64,000 nt of DNA from Niveibacterium sp. 24ML (lineage in GTDB: Bacteria; Pseudomonadota; Gammaproteobacteria; Burkholderiales; Rhodocyclaceae): positions 1 to 64,000 of the forward strand of contig NZ_JAPFHA010000026.1 in the NCBI RefSeq assembly GCF_026586805.1, read 5' to 3'. A program made the translations under genes and the position numbers. Position 1 is the stretch's first letter. Each line of letters opens with the position of its first letter. The notes beneath the pieces are model-generated. The model was given only the letters and a program-made list of their open reading frames with translations, made no database searches and was not told where the DNA came from. Positions 27,916-37,119 of this stretch are shown here, piece after piece.

Positions 27916-28437
27916 TTACTGGGTAGACTTCGGGCAGGCGGCAAGCGTGGACTGCCCGAACGGAGTAGCCCCGCCAGTGGCTAAGCGCAGGACGTAGTTG
28001 CCACCGGTTGGGGAGAATCCGAGCTTGCGCAGGAATCTGTCGGTGCGTGCCGTCTGCACGCCACTGTTAACACCCGCGCAAAGTTCAACCGCTCCACGGT
28101 TTTCGGCCCACTTGCGAAAAGCGGTGAGCAACCTCACGGCCGCCCCGCTCATTCGCCGCTCCGGCAGCACGTCATAGTGGATAACGCTGGCCACGAGTTG
28201 ATCCGAGAATACGTGAGACTCAATGCAGCCTATGAGTCCGCCAACTGGCGTGCCTTGAGCGTCCTCAGCCACAAAGAAGCAGTACTTTCCGCCTTTGTGG
28301 GCAATCAATTCGGTGAGCGAACGGCGGACCTTCTCGGCGTTGTAGTCGAAGGCACTGAAGCGTGTGATCTGGTGGTAACGACGGCCTAGTTCGACGAATG
28401 CGTCAGCGTCATCAGGGTGAGCAAAACGGATATGCAT
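27916..28437 (-). CDS. GNAT-family N-acetyltransferase
   Basis: A 173-residue protein with the GNAT layout: MHIRFAHPDDADAFVELGRR at the start, CFFVAEDAQGTPVGGLIGC in the beta4 region, an acetyl-CoA loop region in VLPERRMSGAAVRLLTAFRK and a final LRKLGFSPTGGNYVLRL. The usual Q/RxxGxG/A is relaxed to ERRMSGAA. Substrate unknown. It lies 25 nt upstream of the lipoprotein gene and 6 nt after the DUF2846 gene, so it is part of the transcript. Confidence 0.82.
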   Translation of the reverse strand: MHIRFAHPDDADAFVELGRRYHQITRFSAFDYNAEKVRRSLTELIAHKGGKYCFFVAEDAQGTPVGGLIGCIESHVFSDQLVASVIHYDVLPERRMSGAAVRLLTAFRKWAENRGAVELCAGVNSGVQTARTDRFLRKLGFSPTGGNYVLRLATGGATPFGQSTLAACPKSTQ

Positions 28438-28443
28438 TGGGGC

Positions 28444-28887
28444 TCAGCTTCCGGACAAGCGCAGGCTCTTGAGGGCCTCGAGCGCGACGTTCGAATCACG
28501 AAGTGCCAGGCCGCAGGCGAACTGCCACGTGTGCAGCGTGGTGCCATCGCCCAAGTACGTTCCCCCGACCATCGCTTCGACAAAGTAGGTTCTGCCGGCT
28601 TCGACATTGACATTGAGCGGTGCCGGCGCACAACCTTCACCGAACACAGTACGCCGCCCCGGCGGCAGCATAGCGGAGAAGAACCCTCCATTTATCGCTG
28701 CGCCAAGTACCTTGCCGTCGCTGCGCAACTCGTGGGTCCTGACGGCGCCAACGATGTTGAACTTACGGTAGAAAACCACTTGAGCGTGCTCCGCCGGCGC
28801 AGGCTCAACAGCCGTGAACGCAGCGCCCGTCGCACAAGCCGCGAGCGTGCAGGACGCAAACAATAGAAATACGAGTCGCAGGATCAC
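28444..28887 (-). CDS. DUF2846-type lipoprotein
   Basis: A 147-residue protein with the lipobox TLAAC (Cys18). The mature part (AQVVFYRKFNIVGAVRTHEL, LPPGRRTVFGEGC and VEAGRTYFVEAMVG) matches the DUF2846 pattern of small beta-sandwich lipoproteins. Function is unknown. Its start overlaps the stop of the ABC exporter gene by 4 nt, so the two are translationally coupled. Confidence 0.75.
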   Translation of the reverse strand: MILRLVFLLFASCTLAACATGAAFTAVEPAPAEHAQVVFYRKFNIVGAVRTHELRSDGKVLGAAINGGFFSAMLPPGRRTVFGEGCAPAPLNVNVEAGRTYFVEAMVGGTYLGDGTTLHTWQFACGLALRDSNVALEALKSLRLSGS

Positions 28888-31073
28888 AGTCCGCCCTCGG
28901 GCGCACGGACCTCTGCGACCCGTCCTTGTGCATGGAGGTCACCGCCCGTGGTCGGCATTACTTTCAACTGCTGAATACCGTCTTTGGATAGCTGCAGCAC
29001 TTCGTCGATCTTTAGGCTGCGTGGCATCGCGTGGGTGATGAACAACATCGTCACTTTGCCCTTGAGTCCGTTAATCGTCCGAGCAAAGGACTCCGCCGTT
29101 TCGCCATCCAGCGCCGATGTCGCCTCATCGAAGATGAGTACTTTGGGTCCCTTGAGCAGCGCGCGGGCGATCGCAAGCCGCTGTTTCTGGCCACCAGAGA
29201 GTCCCACGCCACGCTCACCGAGCTCTGTCTGATAGCCCTTCGCCAGGGCGTCGATCACGTCATGAATGCCAGCCATGCGGCAGGCCTGAACTGCTTGCTC
29301 AAAGGTGGCATTGGGGTTGGCCGCAAGCAGATTTGCCAATACCGTGCCTGAAAACAGAATCGTTTCTTGCGGCACCACACCGAAATACGCGCGCAGTTCG
29401 TTTGCGCTCATATGGCGTGCATCGACACCATCCACCCGGAGTTGCCCCGAGGTAGGTTGATAGAAACCCAGTAGCAACTTGGCGAGGGTGCTCTTACCGG
29501 CCCCTGACGGACCCATGATGGCAACGGCTCGACCCGGCTCGATCGTCAGACTGATGTTTTGGTACAGCAGCGGCGTGTCGTCGCGATAGCGGAAAGCTAC
29601 GTCGACGAGTTCGATCCGACCCTTGCCATCGAGTGGCCGTTGCGGCGTTACTCCGTAGGGTTCGGCCGGGACATTCATCACGTCGCCCAAGCGTTGCACC
29701 GATAGGCTTGCCTGCTGAAACTGCGTCCACAGCCCGACAACCCTGAGAATCGGTTGGGAGAGCTTTCCGGCGAACATCTGAAACGCGACCAGCATCCCGA
29801 TCGTAAAGCTCGGCTCCGTCATCACAATCCAGGCCCCGAACATCAGGATGCCCAAGGTCATGAGCTGATCCATCGTCGTCGCGAATACGTTGTAGGTATT
29901 GCCGATCTGCTTGGTCTGGAATCCGGAACGTAAATAGCTCGCCAAGTAGTCCGCGTAGCGTTTGCGCAACTGGGGTTCCATCTGGAGCGATTTGACGGTT
30001 TCGAAACCGGCAATGTGTTCGGTCAGGAAGGCCTGATTGCGCGCGCCCAACAGAAACTGCTCGTTGAGCCGAGCTTGGAACACTGGCGCGACGAGAAAGC
30101 TGACCACCGCGATCAACGCAAGACCGCCGAGAGAGACGGCCGTCAGTGGCACGCTATACCAGAGCATTACACCCAAGCAGATGAGCAGGAAAGGCAGATC
30201 CAGCACCAATGTGACCGCAGCGCCTGACACAAACTCGCGGATGTTCTCCACCGCGTGCAGCCGGGCCGCTACGACCCCTGTCGGACGATGTTCAAAATAC
30301 CGAGTCGGCAGCTTTAGAAGGTGATCCCAAACCGCAGCGGCCAAGACCGCGTCAACACGATTGCCCGTGTGAAGCACCAGGTACTGGCGCACCCATGTCA
30401 GGATCGCCGAGAACACGGTGAAGATCGCCATCGCGATCGCAATCGCAATCAGTGTGCTTTGCGTTCGGTGCACAACGACCTTGTCGATGATCGCCTGTGT
30501 GAACAGCGGGGTTGCCAGCGCGACAACTTGGAGTGCGGCTGAGGCGAGGAGCACATCACGCCAGACGCGCCGATGCTTCATGAGCTCGGGGACGAACCAC
30601 TTGAATCCGAAACGCTTGACTCCGATGGCAGCCGCGCCGTCCTCGTCCGACAGGGCTTCGGACTCCGTTGTGGTCAGCCATGCGGTGCCGGAGAACTGCT
30701 TGGCAAACGCTTCAAGTGTTGTGGTTGTCGGCGCATTGGTGCCCGCGCGAAAGAACACGACTTGCTCTTCGGTCGCCATCGTGACGATCGCCAAGGTCGT
30801 CGCCCCTGTGTCGAACTCGTTATCGGGGGCTTCCGCAACGAGGGTCACGAGCAAGGGGAATGTCATTGCACTCAACTTGCCCGGCTTGAGCGATACCTGC
30901 CGAACCTTGAGGTTGAGCGTTCGCCCGGCCTGAACGATCGACGTGGCGTCTAGCGGAGGGGGAAACTCCCGCTCAACCAATTCGGCAGAAAACGGGCGCC
31001 GGTGCAGTGCGCAGAGCGACCCTAGGGCCCAGAGAAAGTCTTCGCGCAGAAAGCGCGCTGGCGTGGTTGGCAC
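28884..31073 (-). CDS. Type I secretion ABC exporter (HlyB-like)
   Basis: A 729-residue half-transporter that powers export of the RTX protein. Residues about 10-130 form a C39 peptidase-like domain without a catalytic Cys (FLWALGSLCALHRRPFS), as in HlyB, which suits an uncleaved RTX substrate. A six-helix membrane domain follows (about 170-450). The ATPase has Walker A GPSGAGKST near 521, signature LSGGQKQRLAIARALL near 624 and Walker B VLIFDEATSALD near 647. It is the first secretion gene of the minus-strand set and is coupled to the DUF2846 gene by ATGA. Confidence 0.95.
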   Translation of the reverse strand: MPTTPARFLREDFLWALGSLCALHRRPFSAELVEREFPPPLDATSIVQAGRTLNLKVRQVSLKPGKLSAMTFPLLVTLVAEAPDNEFDTGATTLAIVTMATEEQVVFFRAGTNAPTTTTLEAFAKQFSGTAWLTTTESEALSDEDGAAAIGVKRFGFKWFVPELMKHRRVWRDVLLASAALQVVALATPLFTQAIIDKVVVHRTQSTLIAIAIAMAIFTVFSAILTWVRQYLVLHTGNRVDAVLAAAVWDHLLKLPTRYFEHRPTGVVAARLHAVENIREFVSGAAVTLVLDLPFLLICLGVMLWYSVPLTAVSLGGLALIAVVSFLVAPVFQARLNEQFLLGARNQAFLTEHIAGFETVKSLQMEPQLRKRYADYLASYLRSGFQTKQIGNTYNVFATTMDQLMTLGILMFGAWIVMTEPSFTIGMLVAFQMFAGKLSQPILRVVGLWTQFQQASLSVQRLGDVMNVPAEPYGVTPQRPLDGKGRIELVDVAFRYRDDTPLLYQNISLTIEPGRAVAIMGPSGAGKSTLAKLLLGFYQPTSGQLRVDGVDARHMSANELRAYFGVVPQETILFSGTVLANLLAANPNATFEQAVQACRMAGIHDVIDALAKGYQTELGERGVGLSGGQKQRLAIARALLKGPKVLIFDEATSALDGETAESFARTINGLKGKVTMLFITHAMPRSLKIDEVLQLSKDGIQQLKVMPTTGGDLHAQGRVAEVRAPEGGL

Positions 31074-31237
31074 GGTAGCAAAGTTCGAGTTGTGGAGTTC
31101 AGCGTGTTCTTCAACGCGACTACGACCCGAACAAGGAACGTCGGCCTAAGTCAGCATAAATACAATAATCGCCAGAAACAATTGTGACTGGATCTGAATT
31201 GCTAGTTTAGCCATCTTTGCAACTGCCTGAGCAGTAT

Positions 31238-32467
31238 TTAACACGAAGTAACGGACGGGCCGCCGACCAGCGCCACCGCCGCGTCGGCAATGCGATGGCA
31301 TGCTTGCTCACCGTTGTTGAGCAGGGCATGACGCATGAGCTTGCGGGCGTTGTCACGAAATTGCGGCTCAGACTGGATCCGCTGCACAGCCGCCTTGATC
31401 TGATCAGCGACCTCTTCCTCGAGCAGCGCCAGCCCCACCTTGAGTGCAACAACACGGCGGGCGGTGATGAACTGTTCAGCTTGCGTGGGTAGAACTAGGA
31501 GCGGTACGCCGGCTCGGACTGCCGCGCCCGTCACGCCTGCGCCGCCATTCGTAATGAACAGATTAGACTCCTGCATCACTGCCGCCATATCCAACGGTTG
31601 TTCGCTAATGCACAGCGTCTCGCAGGCAAGGGCTCGCTGGTCCCCCGGCAGAATGCCAGGAACAAAAGCAACCGTTGCAAGCTTCATTGTGACCAGCGAT
31701 TTGAGCACCTCCAGCGCTTGGGCGTACCCGGCCTTCAGATACACGGCCACGTGAAATGCGTCCCCTCTTGGCCAAGCAGGATGGCCACCTCCCAGTGGCA
31801 GGGCCGGAAAGCCGATGTATCTGGCATCGCCGTCGCGGAACTTTCCGTAGTGATCGAGTTCTGGAAGGGTTGTCAGCAAGCACTGACTCGTTGACCAAAG
31901 CTCGGACGCGCTTTTTATTGGTTGCCCATCAAGCTCCTGTAACACCGCATTGCAAGTTGCAACGAATACGCGCTCGCCTTCATTGATCCGCGCTACATCC
32001 AACGGCAGCCACTCTGCAAAGGACGGAATTGGTTGTGTCTTTGGCGGAATGAAAAAGCCGGGGCCGAATACGAGCGTCGGTACGCGGGCTACACGTGCCG
32101 CCAAAAGGGCCGTTGGCGCATGCTCCACAAGGATCGCGTCGGGCCCAACCGCTCTAATGATCGACAACCATCCGCGAACCAGCATCGACAACCGTTGCGC
32201 ATCTAAAAAGCCCACTTGAAACAGCAATTCCACCAATGACAGGGGCGCGCGGGATCCCACCAGCGCTAGGCGCCACGTTGGCGCTTGCCAAAGGCTAAGT
32301 GCAGGGCTATCGAGCAACGCCCCGAAGGCGATTCGGCCCGAACTCATGTCAGCGAGGACGACATCAACCCGATGTCCGCGCGAGATCAGGTGGGTCGCCA
32401 CTTGCGCAATTGGAATGATGTGGCCAAGCCCCTCGCCACATTCCCATGCAATCAGAAAGCGAGCCAT
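31238..32467 (-). CDS. GT1-type glycosyltransferase (UGT/MGT-like)
   Basis: A 409-residue two-Rossmann-domain GT-B enzyme. The N-terminus reads AWECGEGLGHIIPIAQVATH, with the catalytic-His position of GT1 enzymes (GHIIP). The C-terminal nucleotide-sugar site reads ITNGGAGVTGAAVRAGVPLL near residue 309. The sugar and acceptor are unknown. It lies 164 bp upstream of the ABC exporter in the same direction. With the GT32-type gene at the other end, the secretion locus is bracketed by glycosyltransferases, so glycosylation of the RTX protein or another exported product is possible. Confidence 0.85.
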   Translation of the reverse strand: MARFLIAWECGEGLGHIIPIAQVATHLISRGHRVDVVLADMSSGRIAFGALLDSPALSLWQAPTWRLALVGSRAPLSLVELLFQVGFLDAQRLSMLVRGWLSIIRAVGPDAILVEHAPTALLAARVARVPTLVFGPGFFIPPKTQPIPSFAEWLPLDVARINEGERVFVATCNAVLQELDGQPIKSASELWSTSQCLLTTLPELDHYGKFRDGDARYIGFPALPLGGGHPAWPRGDAFHVAVYLKAGYAQALEVLKSLVTMKLATVAFVPGILPGDQRALACETLCISEQPLDMAAVMQESNLFITNGGAGVTGAAVRAGVPLLVLPTQAEQFITARRVVALKVGLALLEEEVADQIKAAVQRIQSEPQFRDNARKLMRHALLNNGEQACHRIADAAVALVGGPSVTSC

Positions 32468-32502
32468 CGTTTTGGATCCTCGTTGTCATTGAATACTCAA
32501 GT

Positions 32503-32606
32503 CAAACACCTTTCGAGCAAGAACGTCGCTCTGAAGGGTTCAAGGGCCCGTGAGTGCCATTTCGCACCTCGCGGATCACGTTGGTGTCAATCAGGAACAA
32601 GGGTTA
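32503..32606 (-). pseudogene. Remnant of a FitB/VapC-type PIN toxin
   Basis: Only the first motif survives. From a TTG at about 32606 the minus strand encodes LFLIDTNVIREVRNG, the conserved start of FitB/VapC PIN nucleases with the first catalytic Asp. The frame then leaves PIN similarity and stops within about 100 nt. It overlaps the end of an antitoxin remnant, as in an intact pair. The rest of the toxin is deleted. Confidence 0.6.
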
Positions 32607-32808
32607 CCCAGCACGCGAGAAATCAGCGTCTTCACCCACGTTCGGCATGCTAGCGAGGACTGCGGCAAATGAACGACGCGCCGGCTTCTGAAGCGCTGAA
32701 TTCAAAATCTCGAGGTGTTCCGCCTCGGCGCTTCGCCCATTTGCGGAGCGCGCTGTTTTAGCGCCGACACAATCACTTCATGAACGTTACGACTATATTG
32801 GTTGCCAC
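32591..32808 (-). pseudogene. Remnant of a FitA-like ribbon-helix-helix antitoxin
   Basis: From GTG at 32808 the minus strand encodes MATNIVV; a shift of frame then gives NVHEVIVSALKTARSANGRS, AEAEHLEILNSALQKPARRS and FAAVLASMPNVGEDADF. This is the FitA/VapB pattern: a short RHH domain, NGRSAEAEH, then the toxin-binding tail. The frameshift near residue 8 and the loss of the toxin body show decay. Bases just past it encode the PIN remnant. Confidence 0.65.
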
Positions 32809-33292
32809 GGTGCGCCTCTTCGGATGCTTGCAATCGCTAAATCCCGCTTGATACGAGATCCACTAGCCTACATCCCCTACCGCCCAGATCGGAAGGGCTG
32901 AGCGGAAGTATCGGCCGCGCTCCCGGCACAAGACGAAACATCGGCGGCGACGTGATGCGTCCAGTTATTGCAGACTAGTGGATCTTTGCGTCTGCTTGCT
33001 ACCCGTCGCGCACATGAAGCCGCGCTCAAGCAATGCCTTTTGGCTAGAAGGCGCAAGCCAGCTAGGGACACGAGAGATCCTGTTTGTTGCGCGCGCACGC
33101 ACCAACTAAGCAGGTGCGCAAATGGGCTACCCCCGCTGATCGCGTATGCACATCTGGGTCGAAAGCGGTTGCTAGCCGCGCTGCCCCAGGCAATCAGGCA
33201 GCGTATTGAGGAGTGACCAATATCATCTGAGATACTTCTTCGCGGACTTCATTCGTGCCAGTCCGTCCGCTGGCCTGCCCACAAGGGCCGCG
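32809..33292. other. Gap without supportable gene next to the Tn7-like module
   Basis: About 480 bp downstream of tniQ. A plus-strand frame ends in LIAYAHLGRKRLLAALPQ and looks like the tail of some protein, but no start or family is evident. A TCTGAGATACTT stretch at 33231-33242 resembles, loosely, a piece of the right-end sequence near 37.9 kb. This is too weak to call a transposon end. Confidence 0.35.
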
Positions 33293-34366
33293 TTACGCAA
33301 CCCAGGTTCTGCGCAGACCGACAACGGCATTTCGGTACCACCGCGGCGCCTCCGAAAAATCTCTGAGCAACCCGCTGTAGGTAATCGCACCATCGAGCCG
33401 CGCGTCACGAAGGCGCGTCCGCAAGTCGGACATCACCCAGAATGCAAGCTGTAGCAAATGGTGACGATCTGCCACGTCAAGCAGCTCAAACAACCTCACT
33501 GGCGCCAGCTTCGGGGAGCCGTGGACACCCAATCGCTCAGCAGCGAAGTCGCCTAACCGCACATTGCGATAGCGGCTCATCATCAGGCGGCAGAGTTGAT
33601 GAAGAACGGAGAAGTACCCTGCACTACGCGGTCGGCAACGTGCGCCGCGCCCCTCCAAGCGAAGCACAACGGAAGAAGATAGTTCGCTCGCGTCGGGGGC
33701 GTAGAAGGACGGCGGTCGAACAAGTGCCTGGCGCAAATCGGCGCCACAACTGCAGCAGGTAGTCATCCCCTTAAACGCATTGCCGGTCTCGATACCAACG
33801 TCGCCACGGTGATACTCGACCGGCGACCCGCATTCTTGGCAGCGATCAAGAAGCAAGCATTCATGCCGTGTGCAGTAAGTGCAGAGCGCCAGCCGCCAAC
33901 GTCGTCTGAAATAAGGCACAGAATCTTCGGAAAGACACTTGGGACAAAACTGAACCCCATGGCCTTGACGCCGCTCCTTCGCCATTCTGAGAGGGAGAAT
34001 CCATGGCGCGATCGGCCCGTTGTGGGTCACCGGAAATAGCCTACCCGCGTACGGTTTTAGTGTGGTCGCGCGCACTGCTACGTCGGACAACCCAGTATGC
34101 GCACTCAGACCTGCGAGCAGCCAATCGGGCGCAAGGGCGTCGAGGTCCCGGCTCCAGAGTTGAACCTCAGCGCCATATAGTAGTAGTCCAAGCGTGTGGA
34201 GCTTCAGATCATGAGCATGGGCCAATCTGACGAACCAACTGGTCATGAGCTCGTCCGGCTGCGGCTTAAGGTGTATTGGCCACAGCAGGTCGAGGGCGGC
34301 CTTCCGCCCACTACTTGAGCGAGGGCCGAGCCTTGCGTTCGGATGGTCGAGTCCAGTTGATCGCAT
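33293..34366 (-). CDS. tniQ: TniQ-family target-selection protein
   Basis: TniQ/TnsD proteins bridge the target DNA and the AAA regulator in Tn7-like and Tn5053-like transposons. The N-terminal TniQ core is seen in WPIHLKPQPDELMTSWFVRL. A zinc-finger array follows: CPKCLSEDS, CTYCTRHECLLLDRCQECG and a further CCSCGADL. Length is about 357 residues, short like TniQ rather than long like TnsD, so it may not carry a site-specific DNA-binding tail. The exact start is uncertain (34366 or 34411) because it overlaps the end of the AAA gene by about 55 nt. Confidence 0.85.
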   Translation of the reverse strand: MRSTGLDHPNARLGPRSSSGRKAALDLLWPIHLKPQPDELMTSWFVRLAHAHDLKLHTLGLLLYGAEVQLWSRDLDALAPDWLLAGLSAHTGLSDVAVRATTLKPYAGRLFPVTHNGPIAPWILPLRMAKERRQGHGVQFCPKCLSEDSVPYFRRRWRLALCTYCTRHECLLLDRCQECGSPVEYHRGDVGIETGNAFKGMTTCCSCGADLRQALVRPPSFYAPDASELSSSVVLRLEGRGARCRPRSAGYFSVLHQLCRLMMSRYRNVRLGDFAAERLGVHGSPKLAPVRLFELLDVADRHHLLQLAFWVMSDLRTRLRDARLDGAITYSGLLRDFSEAPRWYRNAVVGLRRTWVA

Positions 34367-35216
34367 CGAGCGACTCCAGCGTGATCCGTTCCGACCCGTC
34401 ACGGATGGCACTAATCGCAGCCAAACTGACCACTGCGTAGATTTCTCCGATTGGCCCCTCGGTCATGAACGCGATTCGCTGCATTAACTCTGGCGTCTTT
34501 AAGCCGGAGGGCGCGCGCAGTGGCAACTTGCGCTCAATCGTGTCGAGAAGCCTGCCCAGTTCAGTACCTGGGCGCCAAAGCGGCAAAGGCTCGGGATGGA
34601 ATCGATTGGATAACTGAGGGTCGGTCGCAAAGACGATGTGAGCCTCGTCGATACCGGCACCGACGATCGATATCTTCAGTTCGTTCGCTAGATCCTTGAT
34701 GGCATTTCGGAATTCGCGTTGTTTCATCGCCCCACCGGTGAGCATGTGCTGAATGTCGTCTATCAGCAGCATTCGGGTTTCGGTCTGCCCGAGGATCTTC
34801 TTCACCGTTCGAATCCGTTCAACGGCCGTCGCAACAGCCTTGTAAGGCGCGTGGATAGCTTCGAGGATTCGGACACACAGGTCGCCAATGTCTGGTGTTG
34901 GCGGTGCGCCCACCATTACCGCGGGGATGATTGCTGCGTCCCCTTTCGGGTTAGGATCGACAGGGTGCTTGGAAAGAAAGCGCCGCAAGATCTGGGTCTT
35001 GCCGTTGTTGCTTGGCCCAACGATCAGCATATTGGGCATGCGATCGATCGGTGGGTGGTCCAATAGTTCGTCCATGCGGGCCAAAATCTGTTTGGCCCGC
35101 TCGTACCCAACCCACACCCCTTGCCGCACATGCAGAATACGGGCGGCCGCATCGGCGGCCGTTACGGCAGCGATGTCAACGGGCTCGCGCGGGGAGGTCG
35201 TCCGCCTGTCAGTCAT
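34311..35216 (-). CDS. tnsC: TnsC/TniB-type AAA ATPase of a Tn7-like transposon
   Basis: This AAA+ regulator links target choice to the transposase. Walker A is GPSNNGKTQ near residue 66, and Walker B with the following sensor is LLIDDIQHMLTGG near 150. GIDEAHIVFATDPQLSNRFH carries the sensor I-like position. Length is about 301 residues. The start is ATG 35216 (or 35222), which overlaps the TnsB stop, so the genes are coupled. The family is shared by TniB and TnsC; the presence of TnsA decides for the Tn7-like type. Confidence 0.9.
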   Translation of the reverse strand: MTDRRTTSPREPVDIAAVTAADAAARILHVRQGVWVGYERAKQILARMDELLDHPPIDRMPNMLIVGPSNNGKTQILRRFLSKHPVDPNPKGDAAIIPAVMVGAPPTPDIGDLCVRILEAIHAPYKAVATAVERIRTVKKILGQTETRMLLIDDIQHMLTGGAMKQREFRNAIKDLANELKISIVGAGIDEAHIVFATDPQLSNRFHPEPLPLWRPGTELGRLLDTIERKLPLRAPSGLKTPELMQRIAFMTEGPIGEIYAVVSLAAISAIRDGSERITLESLDAINWTRPSERKARPSLK

Positions 35217-37119
35217 CGTCATACGGCGTGATTTCAGACGGGTCGTAGCCCCGAACTGCCGGAGGGAGCGTCGGTATGGGCGTCTTTGATGCGACGCGCG
35301 GCAATTCCTTGGCTTTGCGAAGCTTCGCCTTCGCGTGTTCAATCGCTCGCTGGTTCTTCTTGCGCGCCGCCTTGGTCAACTCAGCCGATACTGCGACCTG
35401 CTCCCGCATCTTCCTTGCGTAACGGAATATCGTTTCTTCGTCGATGTGCTTGATACCGTCGACACGTGCTTGTTTTTTGGCCTCCCTCGCCTCCCACAGG
35501 CTGATGGCGGGCTGCGCAAGGTTTCGGTATGGGATCGCAAAGTAGCGCTTCGCATCAGGATCGAAGAAATACAACTCGCTAATGTCGCGTGGATCACGAC
35601 GGAAGCGGTACTTCTGAGTCCGCTGAGGATCGCTGGGGTTGGTTACGTGAACCCATGGACGCAGGACGTCGTGGAAATAGACGATGTCATCCCAAACCAC
35701 GCCAAATCCGTGGATGACACGATAGTCGAACGGCATGAAGTCGATCCGCACTTTCTCGGCGTCAAGACGCCGGGCGGGCAGGCCTCTGCCCGGGCGCCCC
35801 TTGGTACCGAGCAACCCCTCCCGGTACTTTTGAATTGGCGACGTGCCGATACCCCGGTGCAGTTCGTTGTGGTACTTGGCAAGGAAGAATGCCAACCACC
35901 GTTCAAGCTCAGCCAGCGTCATTACTGCCTTGCCTTCGGAGTCGTACTCCCCTTTTTGCGTCGGTCCCGAAAAGGTTTTTCCCGGGATCGTTTTGAGGCC
36001 CTCCGACACGGTGCCCATTAGCCGTTCGATGTGACCACCGTAGTGCGGTGTTTTGACTGGCCTCAGCATCAGATCGATGGAGTACTCCTCGCAGGCGGCT
36101 AGCAGCATATTGCCCCGAAATTCCCGTGCATTGTCCATGTGGAGGGTGCCCATCACCCCCCAACACGGCCACTGCGCATCGATGTGCCGATCCGCCAGCC
36201 ACTGATCCTTATCGAGAATTGCATGCGAAATGCAGATCCCAGCCGACATCGCAGAAGGGGGATCCAGCGATAGGTACATCCCCAGGACCATGCGGCTATA
36301 GACATCAATGCCGAAGGTCACCCAGGGGCGATTGATGGGACGGCGAGTTGTGTCATCGACGATGATGACGGGTAGTTCCGTGTGATCGACCTGCACCATT
36401 GCAAGCGGCCATTCGGCATCTGGCACGGACCCCTCTATCGGATCGAACCTCATGCTCGCAGCCCGATTGCCCTTGCGAGCAGCAAATACACTTCGCGCCG
36501 ACCGCCACGCCACGCGCGTCCGAAGCGTATTGAGGTGAGGTGTTTCGATTTCTTGTTGTCGACACAGTTCATCGAGATGCTCCCAAGCCGCGACGAGGCT
36601 ATTGCACTCATCGGTCATGTAATAGTCCTCGACGGTGTGGCGCAGCGCCTCTTCGATCCTCGGATCGCTAATTCTTGATTTGCCGCGCCCGCCGCTGCGT
36701 TTTGTCGGCAACAACGACGACAACAGCCCAGACCCCAGATAGAGGTTCCGCCAACGATACAGGGTCGGAACCGACAAACCATGTTCACGCGCTAGCGCAT
36801 CGGCCAAGCGGGCGCCATGTTCGTAGCGACCCACCAGCGGCTGAATGATACTGAGCCGCCGCTTCGCCTCATCCCATGCGTCCTTCGATACCGCGTCAAG
36901 GTCGCGATCTTGGGCTGCGGCCTGTTTCTCGCCACCGAGCCATGGTCGAACGCGACCAACCTGGAGCGCTTCCAGCATTCCGGTCGACAGATTCCTCGCA
37001 ATGACGCTTTCTAGTGTCGAAACGCTCGTGATCACGTATTCCTGACCGAGATAGTCGACGGATGCGCCCTTCGTCAGAACCAGTTGCGGGCAGGCAAGGG
37101 CTGTGACCTTCGGAGTCAT
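35209..37119 (-). CDS. tnsB: TnsB-type DDE transposase
   Basis: This is an rve/Mu-type transposase of 636 residues that cleaves 3' ends and joins them to the target. N-terminal HTH segments (LADALAREHGLSVPTLYRWR) bind the transposon ends. The catalytic triad is visible as Asp in VQVDHTELPV near residue 246, Asp in HMDNAREF near 333 and Glu in HIERLMGTV near 371. The beta-barrel Mu-C domain follows (DDIVYFHDVLRPWV, then YRFRRDPRDISELYFFDP). The ATG at 37119 overlaps the tnsA stop by ATGA. The basic C-terminal tail would contact TnsC. Confidence 0.92.
   Translation of the reverse strand: MTPKVTALACPQLVLTKGASVDYLGQEYVITSVSTLESVIARNLSTGMLEALQVGRVRPWLGGEKQAAAQDRDLDAVSKDAWDEAKRRLSIIQPLVGRYEHGARLADALAREHGLSVPTLYRWRNLYLGSGLLSSLLPTKRSGGRGKSRISDPRIEEALRHTVEDYYMTDECNSLVAAWEHLDELCRQQEIETPHLNTLRTRVAWRSARSVFAARKGNRAASMRFDPIEGSVPDAEWPLAMVQVDHTELPVIIVDDTTRRPINRPWVTFGIDVYSRMVLGMYLSLDPPSAMSAGICISHAILDKDQWLADRHIDAQWPCWGVMGTLHMDNAREFRGNMLLAACEEYSIDLMLRPVKTPHYGGHIERLMGTVSEGLKTIPGKTFSGPTQKGEYDSEGKAVMTLAELERWLAFFLAKYHNELHRGIGTSPIQKYREGLLGTKGRPGRGLPARRLDAEKVRIDFMPFDYRVIHGFGVVWDDIVYFHDVLRPWVHVTNPSDPQRTQKYRFRRDPRDISELYFFDPDAKRYFAIPYRNLAQPAISLWEAREAKKQARVDGIKHIDEETIFRYARKMREQVAVSAELTKAARKKNQRAIEHAKAKLRKAKELPRVASKTPIPTLPPAVRGYDPSEITPYDDD

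Noticed and set aside
33231-33242. TCTGAGATACTT downstream of tniQ as a possible left transposon end
   Set aside because: It shares only about eight bases with the right-end sequence, and no TGT terminus lies at the expected distance.
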